Shown here: in pieces, positions 1-7,214 of the stretch
How the letters are laid out: every line of letters starts with the position of its first letter
Numbering within the stretch: the stretch's first letter is position 1
NCBI GenBank assembly: GCA_965369945.1
Contig: CBDUST010000190.1
Location: 1-8,977 of the forward strand
Length of the DNA: 8,977 bases
Direction: 5' to 3'
DNA from: JADFNO01 sp965369945
GTDB lineage: Bacteria; Planctomycetota; Phycisphaerae; Phycisphaerales; SM1A02
Position numbers and translations under genes: made by a program
Notes under the pieces: generated by a model
The model's input: only the letters and a program-made list of their open reading frames with translations
What the model was told of the DNA's origin: nothing
The model's database searches: none

Positions 1-2104
1 GGTCGCGCACCGAATACTGCATGTGTCCAACCAACGGGTTACACCAGTCGGCGATGTATAGCGCACCATCGGGACCGATCTCCATCGCCACGGGCCGGAA
101 GTTGGTGTCTGACGATTGCAGCAGATCCTGTGGCATGGCCTCAGCCGTCCACGCTGAGCCGACTTCGGTTGTCTGACTCCAACGTGTGCCGTGGAACCCG
201 ATGCTCTGATTGACAAGAAACGAATCCTGCACGTCGTCGGGAAAGTGGCGACTGGAGATAAGTTCGCAGCCTGCCGTCGGCCGACCACGATTCAAGAAGC
301 GCCCGACCCGTTTGGGTTTGTTTGGATATTCATAAGGCATAATGACGTGCGAGAACGAATAGTTGTCACCACCCGAAGCGTCCGCCAACACGCTTTGGCC
401 GTAGTCATCAAACGCGTGTCCCCAGGGATTGGAGAAGTTGCAATGCGACATGACTTGCAAATGCTGTGTGCGCGGATCGTAGCGCCAGACCGCCGCTCCG
501 TTGGTGCGCCGAGTGCCATAGGGCGTTTCGACGTTCGATTTCGTGAAGACACCTTCGTGCAAGAGGATTCCGCCGTTGGGGTCCCACTCAAAGGCGCTGA
601 TTTGATGGTGGGAGTCCGGCATCCCGAAACCGCTGGCAACAATCTCCCTGCGATCGGCGCGATCATCACCGTTGGTGTCCGTGAACTTCCAAAGATCGGG
701 CGCTTGGCCGATGTATACCGCATCGGTATCGATCGCAAAGCCGGTGGGGATATACAACTGATCGGCGAAGACAGTGCGCTGATCGGCCCTGCCGTCTTTG
801 TCGGTGTCTTCAATAATCAACAGCTTGCAACGCGGCGCTTCGCCGGGAATCAGGTGCGGATACGTTGGTGCGCACAGGACCCACAGTCGGCCACGCGCAT
901 CGAACGTCATGGCTAATGGGTTCTCCAACTCTTCGAAGTCTTGCTCGGACGCAAAACATTCGATCGTGTATCCGTCGGCAAGCGTGAAACTCTTGGCGAA
1001 CTCATCAGGCGGGAGAATGTTGAGGTTGCCCAGTGAATTCTCCTGACCTTTCGCTTCGACTGCGGGCGCAGACCATGAGTCCTCGGGAAAATCCTGTGAC
1101 GTCGGAACATCTTCCCAGATGGCCGGGCCGTTGGGGGCGGAAGCGAAAAGCTCATATGGCGTTGGAAGATTCATCTCCCATATCGCCTGCTCACGCGCTT
1201 CGATCATTCGCTGAAGCTGGAGCATCTCAGGCGGGAAGTTCACTACGCCATAAGGTTTGTGCCTGCGCCCGAAGACGTACTCTGTATTGGTCGGACGATA
1301 CAGCAGACGTTGGTGGTAGTGTTTGTCGAACGCCAATCGGCGCAAGCGTGAGGCGGGACTCGTCGCTTGACCCTTCGGCGCTACAGCGTCCATCCATCCA
1401 AGTTGCATTCCAATTTCTTGAACCAGATGAAAGTACCCACGCTCATTTGGGTGTATGCCGTTGGAGGTGAGCTGCGGGATATGGCGTTGATACAAATACG
1501 ACGACGGCTCGAACAAATCGACGAAACGAACATTATGTGCCTGCGCCACTTGGTGCATGACCTGAACATATTGGCCGAGCATGTTGTTGCGCTCTTGTAA
1601 GTCCCGACCGGTGAGCATCGGGTCGCCAAGATCTTCGTGGGTAATGGGTGAGATGAGAACCAACTTCGGCGGCGCAGACCCGTTGTACGATGTGCTGGTA
1701 AACGTGGCGAGCTGATCGTCGAGTTGCTGCTCAAATGAGCCGAGGCCGGCCGCTCCATTGAACGACTCGCTCATCCCGAAACTCATGACAATGACGTCGG
1801 GCTCGTAATTGGCGAGGTGATCCTCCATCGTTGGCACATTCATTTCGCGCGGGCGAAGAGCGACTTCATCAGCCGACCAGGGGACGTTGCGGATAACGAG
1901 CTGGTGATTTGGGTGGGCTGCGTACGCGAGCGCATCGAAATAACCGCTCAACGCCATGCGCTCCGCAAAGGTATTACCAACGATGACAATGTGATCGCTC
2001 GGCTCGAGCGCGAATCGCTCCGCCAGATCGGCCGAGGCGCGGCTGCTCAAACCCAACGCCAAGGAGACTACGAGAAGATACTCAAATGGAATCCTGCGCA
2101 TCAT
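1..2104 (-). CDS. PVC-type secreted SGNH-like / beta-propeller (membrane-bound dehydrogenase type) protein, 3' end outside window
   Basis: An uninterrupted frame of 701 codons runs from ATG at 2104 to the left edge. Residues 1-25 form a signal peptide (MMRR, a hydrophobic core, then SRASA before DLAERF), so the protein is exported. Residues about 37-235 resemble an SGNH/GDSL hydrolase: GNTFAERM (43-50, block I), FGMSESFNG (109-117, block III), NGIHPNERGY (215-224, block V). Residues about 370-701 look like the N-terminal beta-propeller of the planctomycete/Verrucomicrobia 'membrane-bound dehydrogenase' family, with FDARGRLWVL (401-410) and two Asp-rich, calcium-loop-like repeats, DTDKDGRAD (433-441) and DTNGDDRAD (476-484). 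Relatives usually continue with HEAT repeats and a CxxCH haem site; that part would lie beyond the edge. The usual Ser and Asp of the SGNH triad appear replaced (T45, N215). A GGAG at 2109-2112 lies 4 nt before ATG 2104 and 7 nt before the adjacent ATG 2101, so either may be used. The substrate is unknown. It lies 36 bp downstream of the ThuA gene, probably in one operon. Confidence 0.85.
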   Translation of the reverse strand, partial: MMRRIPFEYLLVVSLALGLSSRASADLAERFALEPSDHIVIVGNTFAERMALSGYFDALAYAAHPNHQLVIRNVPWSADEVALRPREMNVPTMEDHLANYEPDVIVMSFGMSESFNGAAGLGSFEQQLDDQLATFTSTSYNGSAPPKLVLISPITHEDLGDPMLTGRDLQERNNMLGQYVQVMHQVAQAHNVRFVDLFEPSSYLYQRHIPQLTSNGIHPNERGYFHLVQEIGMQLGWMDAVAPKGQATSPASRLRRLAFDKHYHQRLLYRPTNTEYVFGRRHKPYGVVNFPPEMLQLQRMIEAREQAIWEMNLPTPYELFASAPNGPAIWEDVPTSQDFPEDSWSAPAVEAKGQENSLGNLNILPPDEFAKSFTLADGYTIECFASEQDFEELENPLAMTFDARGRLWVLCAPTYPHLIPGEAPRCKLLIIEDTDKDGRADQRTVFADQLYIPTGFAIDTDAVYIGQAPDLWKFTDTNGDDRADRREIVASGFGMPDSHHQISAFEWDPNGGILLHEGVFTKSNVETPYGTRRTNGAAVWRYDPRTQHLQVMSHCNFSNPWGHAFDDYGQSVLADASGGDNYSFSHVIMPYEYPNKPKRVGRFLNRGRPTAGCELISSRHFPDDVQDSFLVNQSIGFHGTRWSQTTEVGSAWTAEAMPQDLLQSSDTNFRPVAMEIGPDGALYIADWCNPLVGHMQYSVRD

Positions 2105-2140
2105 GATTCTCCAGCCTCGGCGGGCATGTGCTTCCGTTAT

Positions 2141-3190
2141 CTATGGTGCGTTCGCGGCCTTCAGGGCATGGTCGGCGGGCCGAACACCCGGCCGATGTTT
2201 ACCGAAACCGTAGTCGCTCGGCTTGAACGTACCGACGATTCGAACGTCCGTACCACCTAGGGGGATCTGTTCTTCCATACTGAGCGCCCAATACACCGCA
2301 TTCACGATCATGCGGCGCGTCCCCTCGGCTGCGAGATCGGTAGCGGCGCCCATCGTGGTTGTGAAAACTCGACCGCGTTGACCATCAGCAAGTTGGTAGC
2401 TCGTTGTCCAACCGATGGGCATCATCGGCGTGTTCTTCTCACCCGTAACGGGTTCATCATCCGGTGACATGCCCGCAAGAACCTGTCCGAGGACGATGGG
2501 CTGCGCGTCGCCGGGAAGTGGCAGACGAACACGATACACATCGGTTGGTCCCCAGATCGAGCCGTCAAGAATGCCGCGCACGATCGGGTGATCGCGTTGA
2601 TCGGCAGCCACAATTCCGCGTGTGCTCTCGTGGCCGTGATGGCCGTGATGGGCAACCCACGTTTCACCGAGAATTTGGCGACCAAAACCCTGTTCAAATC
2701 TGGGATCACTAGAGTTCCAGTTGTATCGTTGATACGTCGGACTGGTTTGCAGCGCGAAAGCGTGCGTTGCCGTTCGCATGCCGATGATTGGTTTGCCTGC
2801 TTGTAGGTACGCGTCGATATACGCCATCTGGGCATCGGGAAGATCACGGAAGCGCGTGGCGATGATGACCAAGTCGGCGGTAGTCAGCGCTTCTAAGCCG
2901 GGGATGTTGCGTCGGTTCTCCGGATTGATGATGCCGGTGTCCTCGTCGATCGCGAACAGGACGGTGCATGTAAACTCGTGCCGTGTGGCCAGAATCTTGC
3001 CGAGTTGCGGCAGCGCTTCTTCGGAGCGGTACTCCTCGTCGCCACTGATCAGAACGATCTGCAAATCCTTACCGGGGCCTTTGTGTCCTTTGTATGTGAC
3101 CCAGAGATCTTGAGGCTGGGCCATCAAAGGGCCGGTTGAAAAGACTAGAAGTGCGGCTGCATGAAGCGGGGCGGAACGGGTGATTCGCAT
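2141..3190 (-). CDS. Secreted ThuA-like domain protein
   Basis: This 349-residue protein belongs to the ThuA-like family (class I glutamine amidotransferase-like fold; the name comes from trehalose utilisation in rhizobia). A signal peptide covers about residues 1-24 (MRITR, hydrophobic stretch, then PLMAQPQ). Visible family motifs are SGDEEYRSEEALPQLGKIL (49-67), the strand LVIIATRFRDLP (107-118), GMRTATHAF (137-145), the His-rich HHGHHGHESTRG (181-192) and VFTTTMGAATDL (275-286) near the end of the fold. The frame is open upstream to an ATG at 3307, but the extra 39 residues are Pro/Gly/Arg-rich and would bury the signal peptide. ATG 3190 is preferred, with a purine-rich GAAGAGGA at 3201-3208 ending 10 nt upstream. 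Planctomycete ThuA proteins are commonly encoded beside PVC-type dehydrogenase-like proteins, as here, and are thought to act on sugars or keto-sugars outside the cytoplasm; the actual reaction cannot be read from the sequence. Confidence 0.88.
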   Translation of the reverse strand: MRITRSAPLHAAALLVFSTGPLMAQPQDLWVTYKGHKGPGKDLQIVLISGDEEYRSEEALPQLGKILATRHEFTCTVLFAIDEDTGIINPENRRNIPGLEALTTADLVIIATRFRDLPDAQMAYIDAYLQAGKPIIGMRTATHAFALQTSPTYQRYNWNSSDPRFEQGFGRQILGETWVAHHGHHGHESTRGIVAADQRDHPIVRGILDGSIWGPTDVYRVRLPLPGDAQPIVLGQVLAGMSPDDEPVTGEKNTPMMPIGWTTSYQLADGQRGRVFTTTMGAATDLAAEGTRRMIVNAVYWALSMEEQIPLGGTDVRIVGTFKPSDYGFGKHRPGVRPADHALKAANAP

Positions 3191-3246
3191 GATGCCAGAT
3201 TCCTCTTCCACCCCCGGACGCCCCGGAATACGCGGAATCCCCGGCC

Positions 3247-3274
3247 GATCCGCCTCACCGCCGAGGCGATGATC
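3247..3274. repeat. Imperfect hairpin in the ThuA leader region
   Basis: CGCCTC (3251-3256) and GAGGCG (3263-3268) form a perfect 6-bp inverted repeat around a 6-nt loop. GATC on both sides (3247-3250 and 3271-3274) can extend the stem past a 2-nt bulge. It lies 57 bp upstream of the ThuA start codon, so it could be an operator or a leader RNA structure. There is no T-tract on either side, so it does not look like an intrinsic terminator. Confidence 0.35.
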
Positions 3275-3393
3275 GCGTCGCACATCGTAGCATTTTGACG
3301 ACCGCAACGCCGCGCCTCACTACCGAAACCCCAATTGCGAAGGAGCCGTTCTTGTAAGGCAGGCTGTAGGCCTTCCAGTGACACTTCATGCCG

Positions 3394-3445
3394 TTTGAGA
3401 CTGTTGCGTTTTGAGAGGATGTAACCGATATTGGGGGCTTCTCAA
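3394..3445. promoter_or_regulatory. Candidate operator: three TTGAGA hexamers upstream of the rhamnose operon
   Basis: TTTGAGA occurs at 3394-3400 and again at 3410-3416, 16 bp apart. The reverse complement TCTCAA lies at 3440-3445, giving an inverted pair with the second copy. The set ends 32 bp before the first rhamnose-operon start codon, a sensible place for a repressor or activator site. The element was noticed after the fact, no regulator gene is in the window, and no known rhamnose-regulator consensus was matched, so this is only a candidate. Confidence 0.3.
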
Positions 3446-3477
3446 TCGCTCCCGTCCTTTTTTGGAACGCCTGACCA

Positions 3478-5673
3478 ATGCCGTCCACCATGCCGATTCA
3501 CTCTGATCGTCTTGTAAACCTATGGCGCGATGAAGACGCCAACGCACTCGATCCGCTTCAACGGCTGGTCTATCGATCCAATCTCCTGGGGCAGGATCGC
3601 CTCATCACCAACACAGGCGGCGGTAATACATCATCCAAGCTTGACGAAACCGATCCACTTTCAGGTGAGACAGCGCAAGTGCTTTGGGTGAAGGGTTCGG
3701 GCGGCGATCTTCGCACCGCAACAGATGTGAACTTTGCCTCGCTCTATCAAGGCAAAGTGCTCGCACTCGAAGACATTTACGACCGAGCAGATGTGCGCGG
3801 CGTTAAGACCGAGATTGAAGATCGCATGGTCAGCCTCTATTCGCATTGCACATTTAACTGCAATCCACGCGCCCCGTCGATCGACACGCCGTTGCATGCT
3901 TACGTTGCTGCACGTCATATCGATCACACCCATCCCAATTCAGTGATTGCGATCGCAGCGGCCAAGCGATCCGAAGAATTGACGCGCGAGATTTATGGCC
4001 AGCAAATCGCCTGGACGCCGTGGCAACGGCCCGGGTTTGATCTGGGGCTCAAACTGCGCGATATCTGTGCTGACAATCCGGGGGTTGAGGGTGTTGTGCT
4101 TGGTCAGCATGGCTTGATCAACTGGTCGAACGACGACAAGGAATGTTACGAACTCTCGCTTGCGCTGATTGATACGGCTGCTGAGTATATTGAAGCAAAC
4201 GATCGCGGCGAGGAGACCTTCGGCGGTCAGCGCTATACGACGCTTGGCGACGCCCAGCGTGAATCAATACTCGTCGAGATATTGCCGTGGATGCGCGGTC
4301 AACTTTCGCAATCCAAGCGGGTTATTGCGACGGTGCAGCTTGATGCCAAGATGCTCCGATTCATCAATAGCGTTGATGCGCCTCGATTGGCGGAACTCGG
4401 CACCTCGTGTCCGGATCATTTTCTGCGAACGAAAATCAAACCGCTGCTCGTTGATTGGAATCCTCAAGTCGATGACACGCAGAAACTGCGGAACTCACTT
4501 CAACAAGGCTTTGAGCAATATCGCAAGGACTACCAAGGCTACTACGATCGGTGTAAGCATCTCGATTCGCCGGCGATGCGCGATCCAAATCCAACGGTCA
4601 TCCTCATCCCCGGCATTGGGATGATTACATGGGGGCGAAACAAGAGTGAGTCGCGCGTGACCGCTGAGTTCTACAACTGCGCCATCGAAGTCATGCGCGG
4701 TGCTGAGGCGATCGATGAGTACATCGCCCTGCCTCAACAAGAGGCGTTCGACATCGAGTATTGGGCGTTGGAAGAGGCAAAACTGCGACGGATGCCGGCT
4801 GAAAAAGAACTCCAACGCCGCGTCGTCGTCATCATCGGAGCGGGCAACGGCATCGGGAAAGCGACCGCCCATCGCCTGGCTGAAGAAGGCGCTCATGTCG
4901 TCTGTGCTGATCTGGATCAGGATGCAGCTGCCGAGACGGCAAAGCGGTTGACGGACAAATTCGGAGTTGGAGTTGGCGTGGCAGGCACCGGGGTTTCCAA
5001 TTGCGGACCGGCTGTCCCGATGCAGGTTGACATCGCAGATCGTGATAGCGTTCGTGCATTGCTCAATCAGGTTGTTCTTGCCTACGGTGGATTGGATCAC
5101 GTTGTTATCACGGCGGGGCTCTATCCGTCGCCGAACGAAGGCCGTGACATTGACGATCAACAGTGGAAGCGCACCTTCGACGTCAACGTGTTGGGAGCCT
5201 ATGTCGTTGTAGACGAGGCGCGAAGGATCTGGGATCAACAACAATTGACCGGCAGCGTTGTGTTGACAACGAGTGTGAACGGGGTCGTGCCTAAGAAAGG
5301 CAGCTTCGCGTACGATACGAGTAAGGCAGCCGCCAACCATCTCGTTCGCGAACTGGCGATCGATCTTGCGCCCCTGGTGCGCGTCAACGGCATCGCGCCG
5401 GCGACGGTGATCGAGGGGTCAACGATGTTCCCACGCGATCGCGTCATTTCATCACTCACCAAGTACGGCATTGAGTTCGACAACGACGCGGAAACTGAAG
5501 TGCTTCGCGACCGCCTAGCTCAGTTCTACGCTTCTCGAACACTCATCAAGCAGCCGATCACACCTACTGATCAAGCCCGGGCCATCGCCTTTTTGCTCAG
5601 CGACGCCGCTTCCAAGACCACCGGTCAGATACTCGCTGTGGATGGCGGACTTCCCGACGCCTTTATGCGATGA
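3478..5673 (+). CDS. rhaEW: Bifunctional L-rhamnulose-1-phosphate aldolase / L-lactaldehyde dehydrogenase (class II aldolase-SDR fusion)
   Basis: This 731-residue cytoplasmic protein fuses a class II aldolase to a short-chain dehydrogenase, the layout of the rhamnulose-1-phosphate aldolase/alcohol dehydrogenase family (B. subtilis RhaEW). The aldolase half would cleave L-rhamnulose-1-phosphate to DHAP and L-lactaldehyde; the SDR half would oxidise lactaldehyde to L-lactate. Aldolase landmarks are NTGGGNTSSK (45-54, phosphate binding), VKGSGGDL (71-78), HTHPN (150-154, zinc ligands H150 and H152) and GQHGL (209-213, third ligand H211). The SDR starts near 448, with the nucleotide-binding GAGNGIG (454-460), acidic ADLD (477-480), NVLGAY (570-575), catalytic S599 and Y612xxxK616, and the C-terminal ILAVDGGL. 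Between helix B and VDIAD (517-521) lies a Gly/Val-rich stretch of about 20 residues, longer than in typical SDRs. ATG 3478 has a weak GGAAC at 3464-3468; ATG 3490 has no better site. It is the first gene of the operon, 32 bp before rhaB. The fusion family is clear; the sugar is inferred from the family and the kinase next door. Confidence 0.9.
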   Translation: MPSTMPIHSDRLVNLWRDEDANALDPLQRLVYRSNLLGQDRLITNTGGGNTSSKLDETDPLSGETAQVLWVKGSGGDLRTATDVNFASLYQGKVLALEDIYDRADVRGVKTEIEDRMVSLYSHCTFNCNPRAPSIDTPLHAYVAARHIDHTHPNSVIAIAAAKRSEELTREIYGQQIAWTPWQRPGFDLGLKLRDICADNPGVEGVVLGQHGLINWSNDDKECYELSLALIDTAAEYIEANDRGEETFGGQRYTTLGDAQRESILVEILPWMRGQLSQSKRVIATVQLDAKMLRFINSVDAPRLAELGTSCPDHFLRTKIKPLLVDWNPQVDDTQKLRNSLQQGFEQYRKDYQGYYDRCKHLDSPAMRDPNPTVILIPGIGMITWGRNKSESRVTAEFYNCAIEVMRGAEAIDEYIALPQQEAFDIEYWALEEAKLRRMPAEKELQRRVVVIIGAGNGIGKATAHRLAEEGAHVVCADLDQDAAAETAKRLTDKFGVGVGVAGTGVSNCGPAVPMQVDIADRDSVRALLNQVVLAYGGLDHVVITAGLYPSPNEGRDIDDQQWKRTFDVNVLGAYVVVDEARRIWDQQQLTGSVVLTTSVNGVVPKKGSFAYDTSKAAANHLVRELAIDLAPLVRVNGIAPATVIEGSTMFPRDRVISSLTKYGIEFDNDAETEVLRDRLAQFYASRTLIKQPITPTDQARAIAFLLSDAASKTTGQILAVDGGLPDAFMR

Positions 5674-5705
5674 CTCTAATTGCATGACCCGCGAATGAGT
5701 TGAAT

Positions 5706-7214
5706 ATGTCTTCGCACGCTCATCTGGCTCTTGATCTCGGCGCAGAATCAGGAAGGGCGATTCTTGGCGTGCTGAAAGACGAGCGACTCACGTTGCACGA
5801 GTTGCATCGCTTCGCCAACGTGCCGCAACAATTGAACACGGGTTCTCACTGGAACCTTGACGCGCTTTGGGACAATGTGAAGGAGAGCGTGAGGCGAGCG
5901 AGTTCGTTTGCCGCGGACAATGATCTGAAATTCGTTTCAGTCGGCGTAGATAGTTGGGGTTGCGATTACGGCCTCATTGATGCAGACGGAGTCATCATCG
6001 AGCCGCCGCATTGTTATCGTGACGAACGAAACGCTCCTGCCTACTCCAAGACGATCGATGCCATCGGCAAGGACGCGCTGTACGAAACAACCGGCGTCCA
6101 ATTTATGCGCTTCAACACGCTCTATCAGCTTGTAGCGGCGCATGATGACAATCCAGACATCCTGGCCCGTGCGGATAAACTCTTATTCATCGCCGACCTC
6201 ATGCATTACCTCCTAACGGGATCAGCCCTCGTCGAATCCTCGTTGGCGTCCACCAGCCAGATGATCGACCCCCGGAACGGTTCGTGGGCCAATAGCATCG
6301 TCGAGGCAGCGGGTTTGCCTACGCACATGCTTGGTGAGATTGTCCCGGCGGCAACGAATCTCGGTTCACTGCGCAATGAACTTAGTGTCGAGTTGGGCGT
6401 CAGAGATTCGTTGGCAGTCATTGCGCCGGCCGCACATGACACGGGCTCAGCCGTCGCAGCCGTACCGGCCGATGGGAAGACCGATTGGTGTTACATCTCC
6501 AACGGGACTTGGTCGCCGCTCGGTGCCGAATTGCATGATCCCGTGCTGACGGACAAAGCCTGCACCGCATCATTTACTAACGAGGGCGGCGTTGCGGGCA
6601 CCATCCGATTCCTAAAGAACATCACCGGTTTGTGGCTTGTGCAGCAGTGCCGTCGAGATTTCGCCGAGTCAGGCTCAGTCTTCGACTACGACGCGCTCAC
6701 CGAGCTCGCCGCCCAAGCAGACTCGTTTCGCACGATCGTTGATCCTGCCCACGGCCCGTTCGGTTTGCCGGGGCGCATGTTGGAAAAGATCGGCCAGTTC
6801 GCGCTCGCTACGAAGCAGCCTGTACCGACCGGCCCCGGCGAGTATGTCCGTTGCTGTTTGGAAAGTCTCGCCCTGGCGTGCCGGTACACACTTGATCTGC
6901 TGGAAGAAGTGCTTGATCGAGATTTCGACGTCGTTCATGTAGTGGGAGGCGGCGCGCGAAATCTGCTGCTCAATCAAATGATCGCCAACGCCACCGACCG
7001 AAAGGTCATTGTCGGTCCAATCGAGTCAGCCGCTGTCGGCAATGTACTTGTCCAGGCTATGGGAAGCGGTGCGATCAGCGATCTATCCCACTTGCGCCGT
7101 ATTGTGTCGCTTTCATTTGAACCGCAAACTTACAAACCACAAGACTCCACTACTTGGAAGACAGCGTACAAGCGATTCTGCGATCTAAAAGAAGCCACCG
7201 CCGCTGTTGAGTAA
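5706..7214 (+). CDS. rhaB: L-rhamnulokinase (FGGY family)
   Basis: This 502-residue FGGY-family sugar kinase would phosphorylate L-rhamnulose with ATP to give L-rhamnulose-1-phosphate, the substrate of the preceding aldolase. Landmarks are DLGAESGR (10-17, N-terminal phosphate loop), GVDSWGCDYGLID (80-92) and YRDERN (104-109), FNTLYQL (136-142, shared with E. coli RhaB), AHDTGSAV (243-250; D245 is the likely catalytic base), SNGTWSPLG (265-273), FLKNITGLWL (302-311) and VGGGARN (413-419, ATP-side motif). Its length is close to the roughly 490 residues of E. coli RhaB. ATG 5706 is used; an in-frame TTG at 5700 would add two residues. The ribosome binding site is weak (GAG at 5697-5699), and an ATG AGT TGA mini-frame at 5695-5703 lies just before the start. 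The gene is tightly spaced between the two aldolase genes. Fuculose or another ketose is a less likely substrate; the RhaB-like motifs and RhaEW neighbour favour rhamnulose. Confidence 0.9.
   Translation: MSSHAHLALDLGAESGRAILGVLKDERLTLHELHRFANVPQQLNTGSHWNLDALWDNVKESVRRASSFAADNDLKFVSVGVDSWGCDYGLIDADGVIIEPPHCYRDERNAPAYSKTIDAIGKDALYETTGVQFMRFNTLYQLVAAHDDNPDILARADKLLFIADLMHYLLTGSALVESSLASTSQMIDPRNGSWANSIVEAAGLPTHMLGEIVPAATNLGSLRNELSVELGVRDSLAVIAPAAHDTGSAVAAVPADGKTDWCYISNGTWSPLGAELHDPVLTDKACTASFTNEGGVAGTIRFLKNITGLWLVQQCRRDFAESGSVFDYDALTELAAQADSFRTIVDPAHGPFGLPGRMLEKIGQFALATKQPVPTGPGEYVRCCLESLALACRYTLDLLEEVLDRDFDVVHVVGGGARNLLLNQMIANATDRKVIVGPIESAAVGNVLVQAMGSGAISDLSHLRRIVSLSFEPQTYKPQDSTTWKTAYKRFCDLKEATAAVE

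Larger units (their letters stand above)
3191..3477. promoter_or_regulatory. Divergent intergenic region between the ThuA and rhamnose operons
   Basis: These 287 bp separate two divergently transcribed operons and should carry both promoters. No convincing sigma-70 promoter could be picked for either direction by eye. The half nearest the ThuA gene is GC-rich, with three CCCCGG copies at 3212-3217, 3221-3226 and 3239-3244 and a hairpin at 3247-3274. The half nearest the aldolase gene carries repeated TTGAGA hexamers. Short frames that cross the region on the minus strand have no recognisable protein features and are not called. Confidence 0.6.

Noticed and set aside
191..916. 241-codon plus-strand open frame
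   Set aside because: It lies entirely antisense to the PVC-type protein gene, whose frame has a signal peptide and family motifs. The plus-strand translation shows no recognisable domain.
3191..3307. N-terminal extension of the ThuA gene to ATG 3307
   Set aside because: The 39 extra residues are Arg/Pro/Gly-rich from GC-rich repeat DNA and precede a clear signal peptide, so the start at 3190 is far more likely.
3355..3377. AAGGC/GCCTT inverted repeat in the divergent region
   Set aside because: Only 5 bp around a 9-nt loop with no T-tract; expected by chance.
3395..3424. Sigma-70 promoter using TTGAGA (3395-3400) as -35 and ATGTAA (3419-3424) as -10
   Set aside because: The spacing of 18 bp is allowed, but the -10 match is poor and the -35 overlaps the repeated hexamer, so it cannot be separated from a regulator site.
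4495..5340. 281-codon minus-strand open frame
   Set aside because: It lies antisense to the aldolase-dehydrogenase gene, whose motifs (zinc ligands, Rossmann loop, YxxxK) settle the coding strand. Long antisense frames are common in such GC-biased genes.
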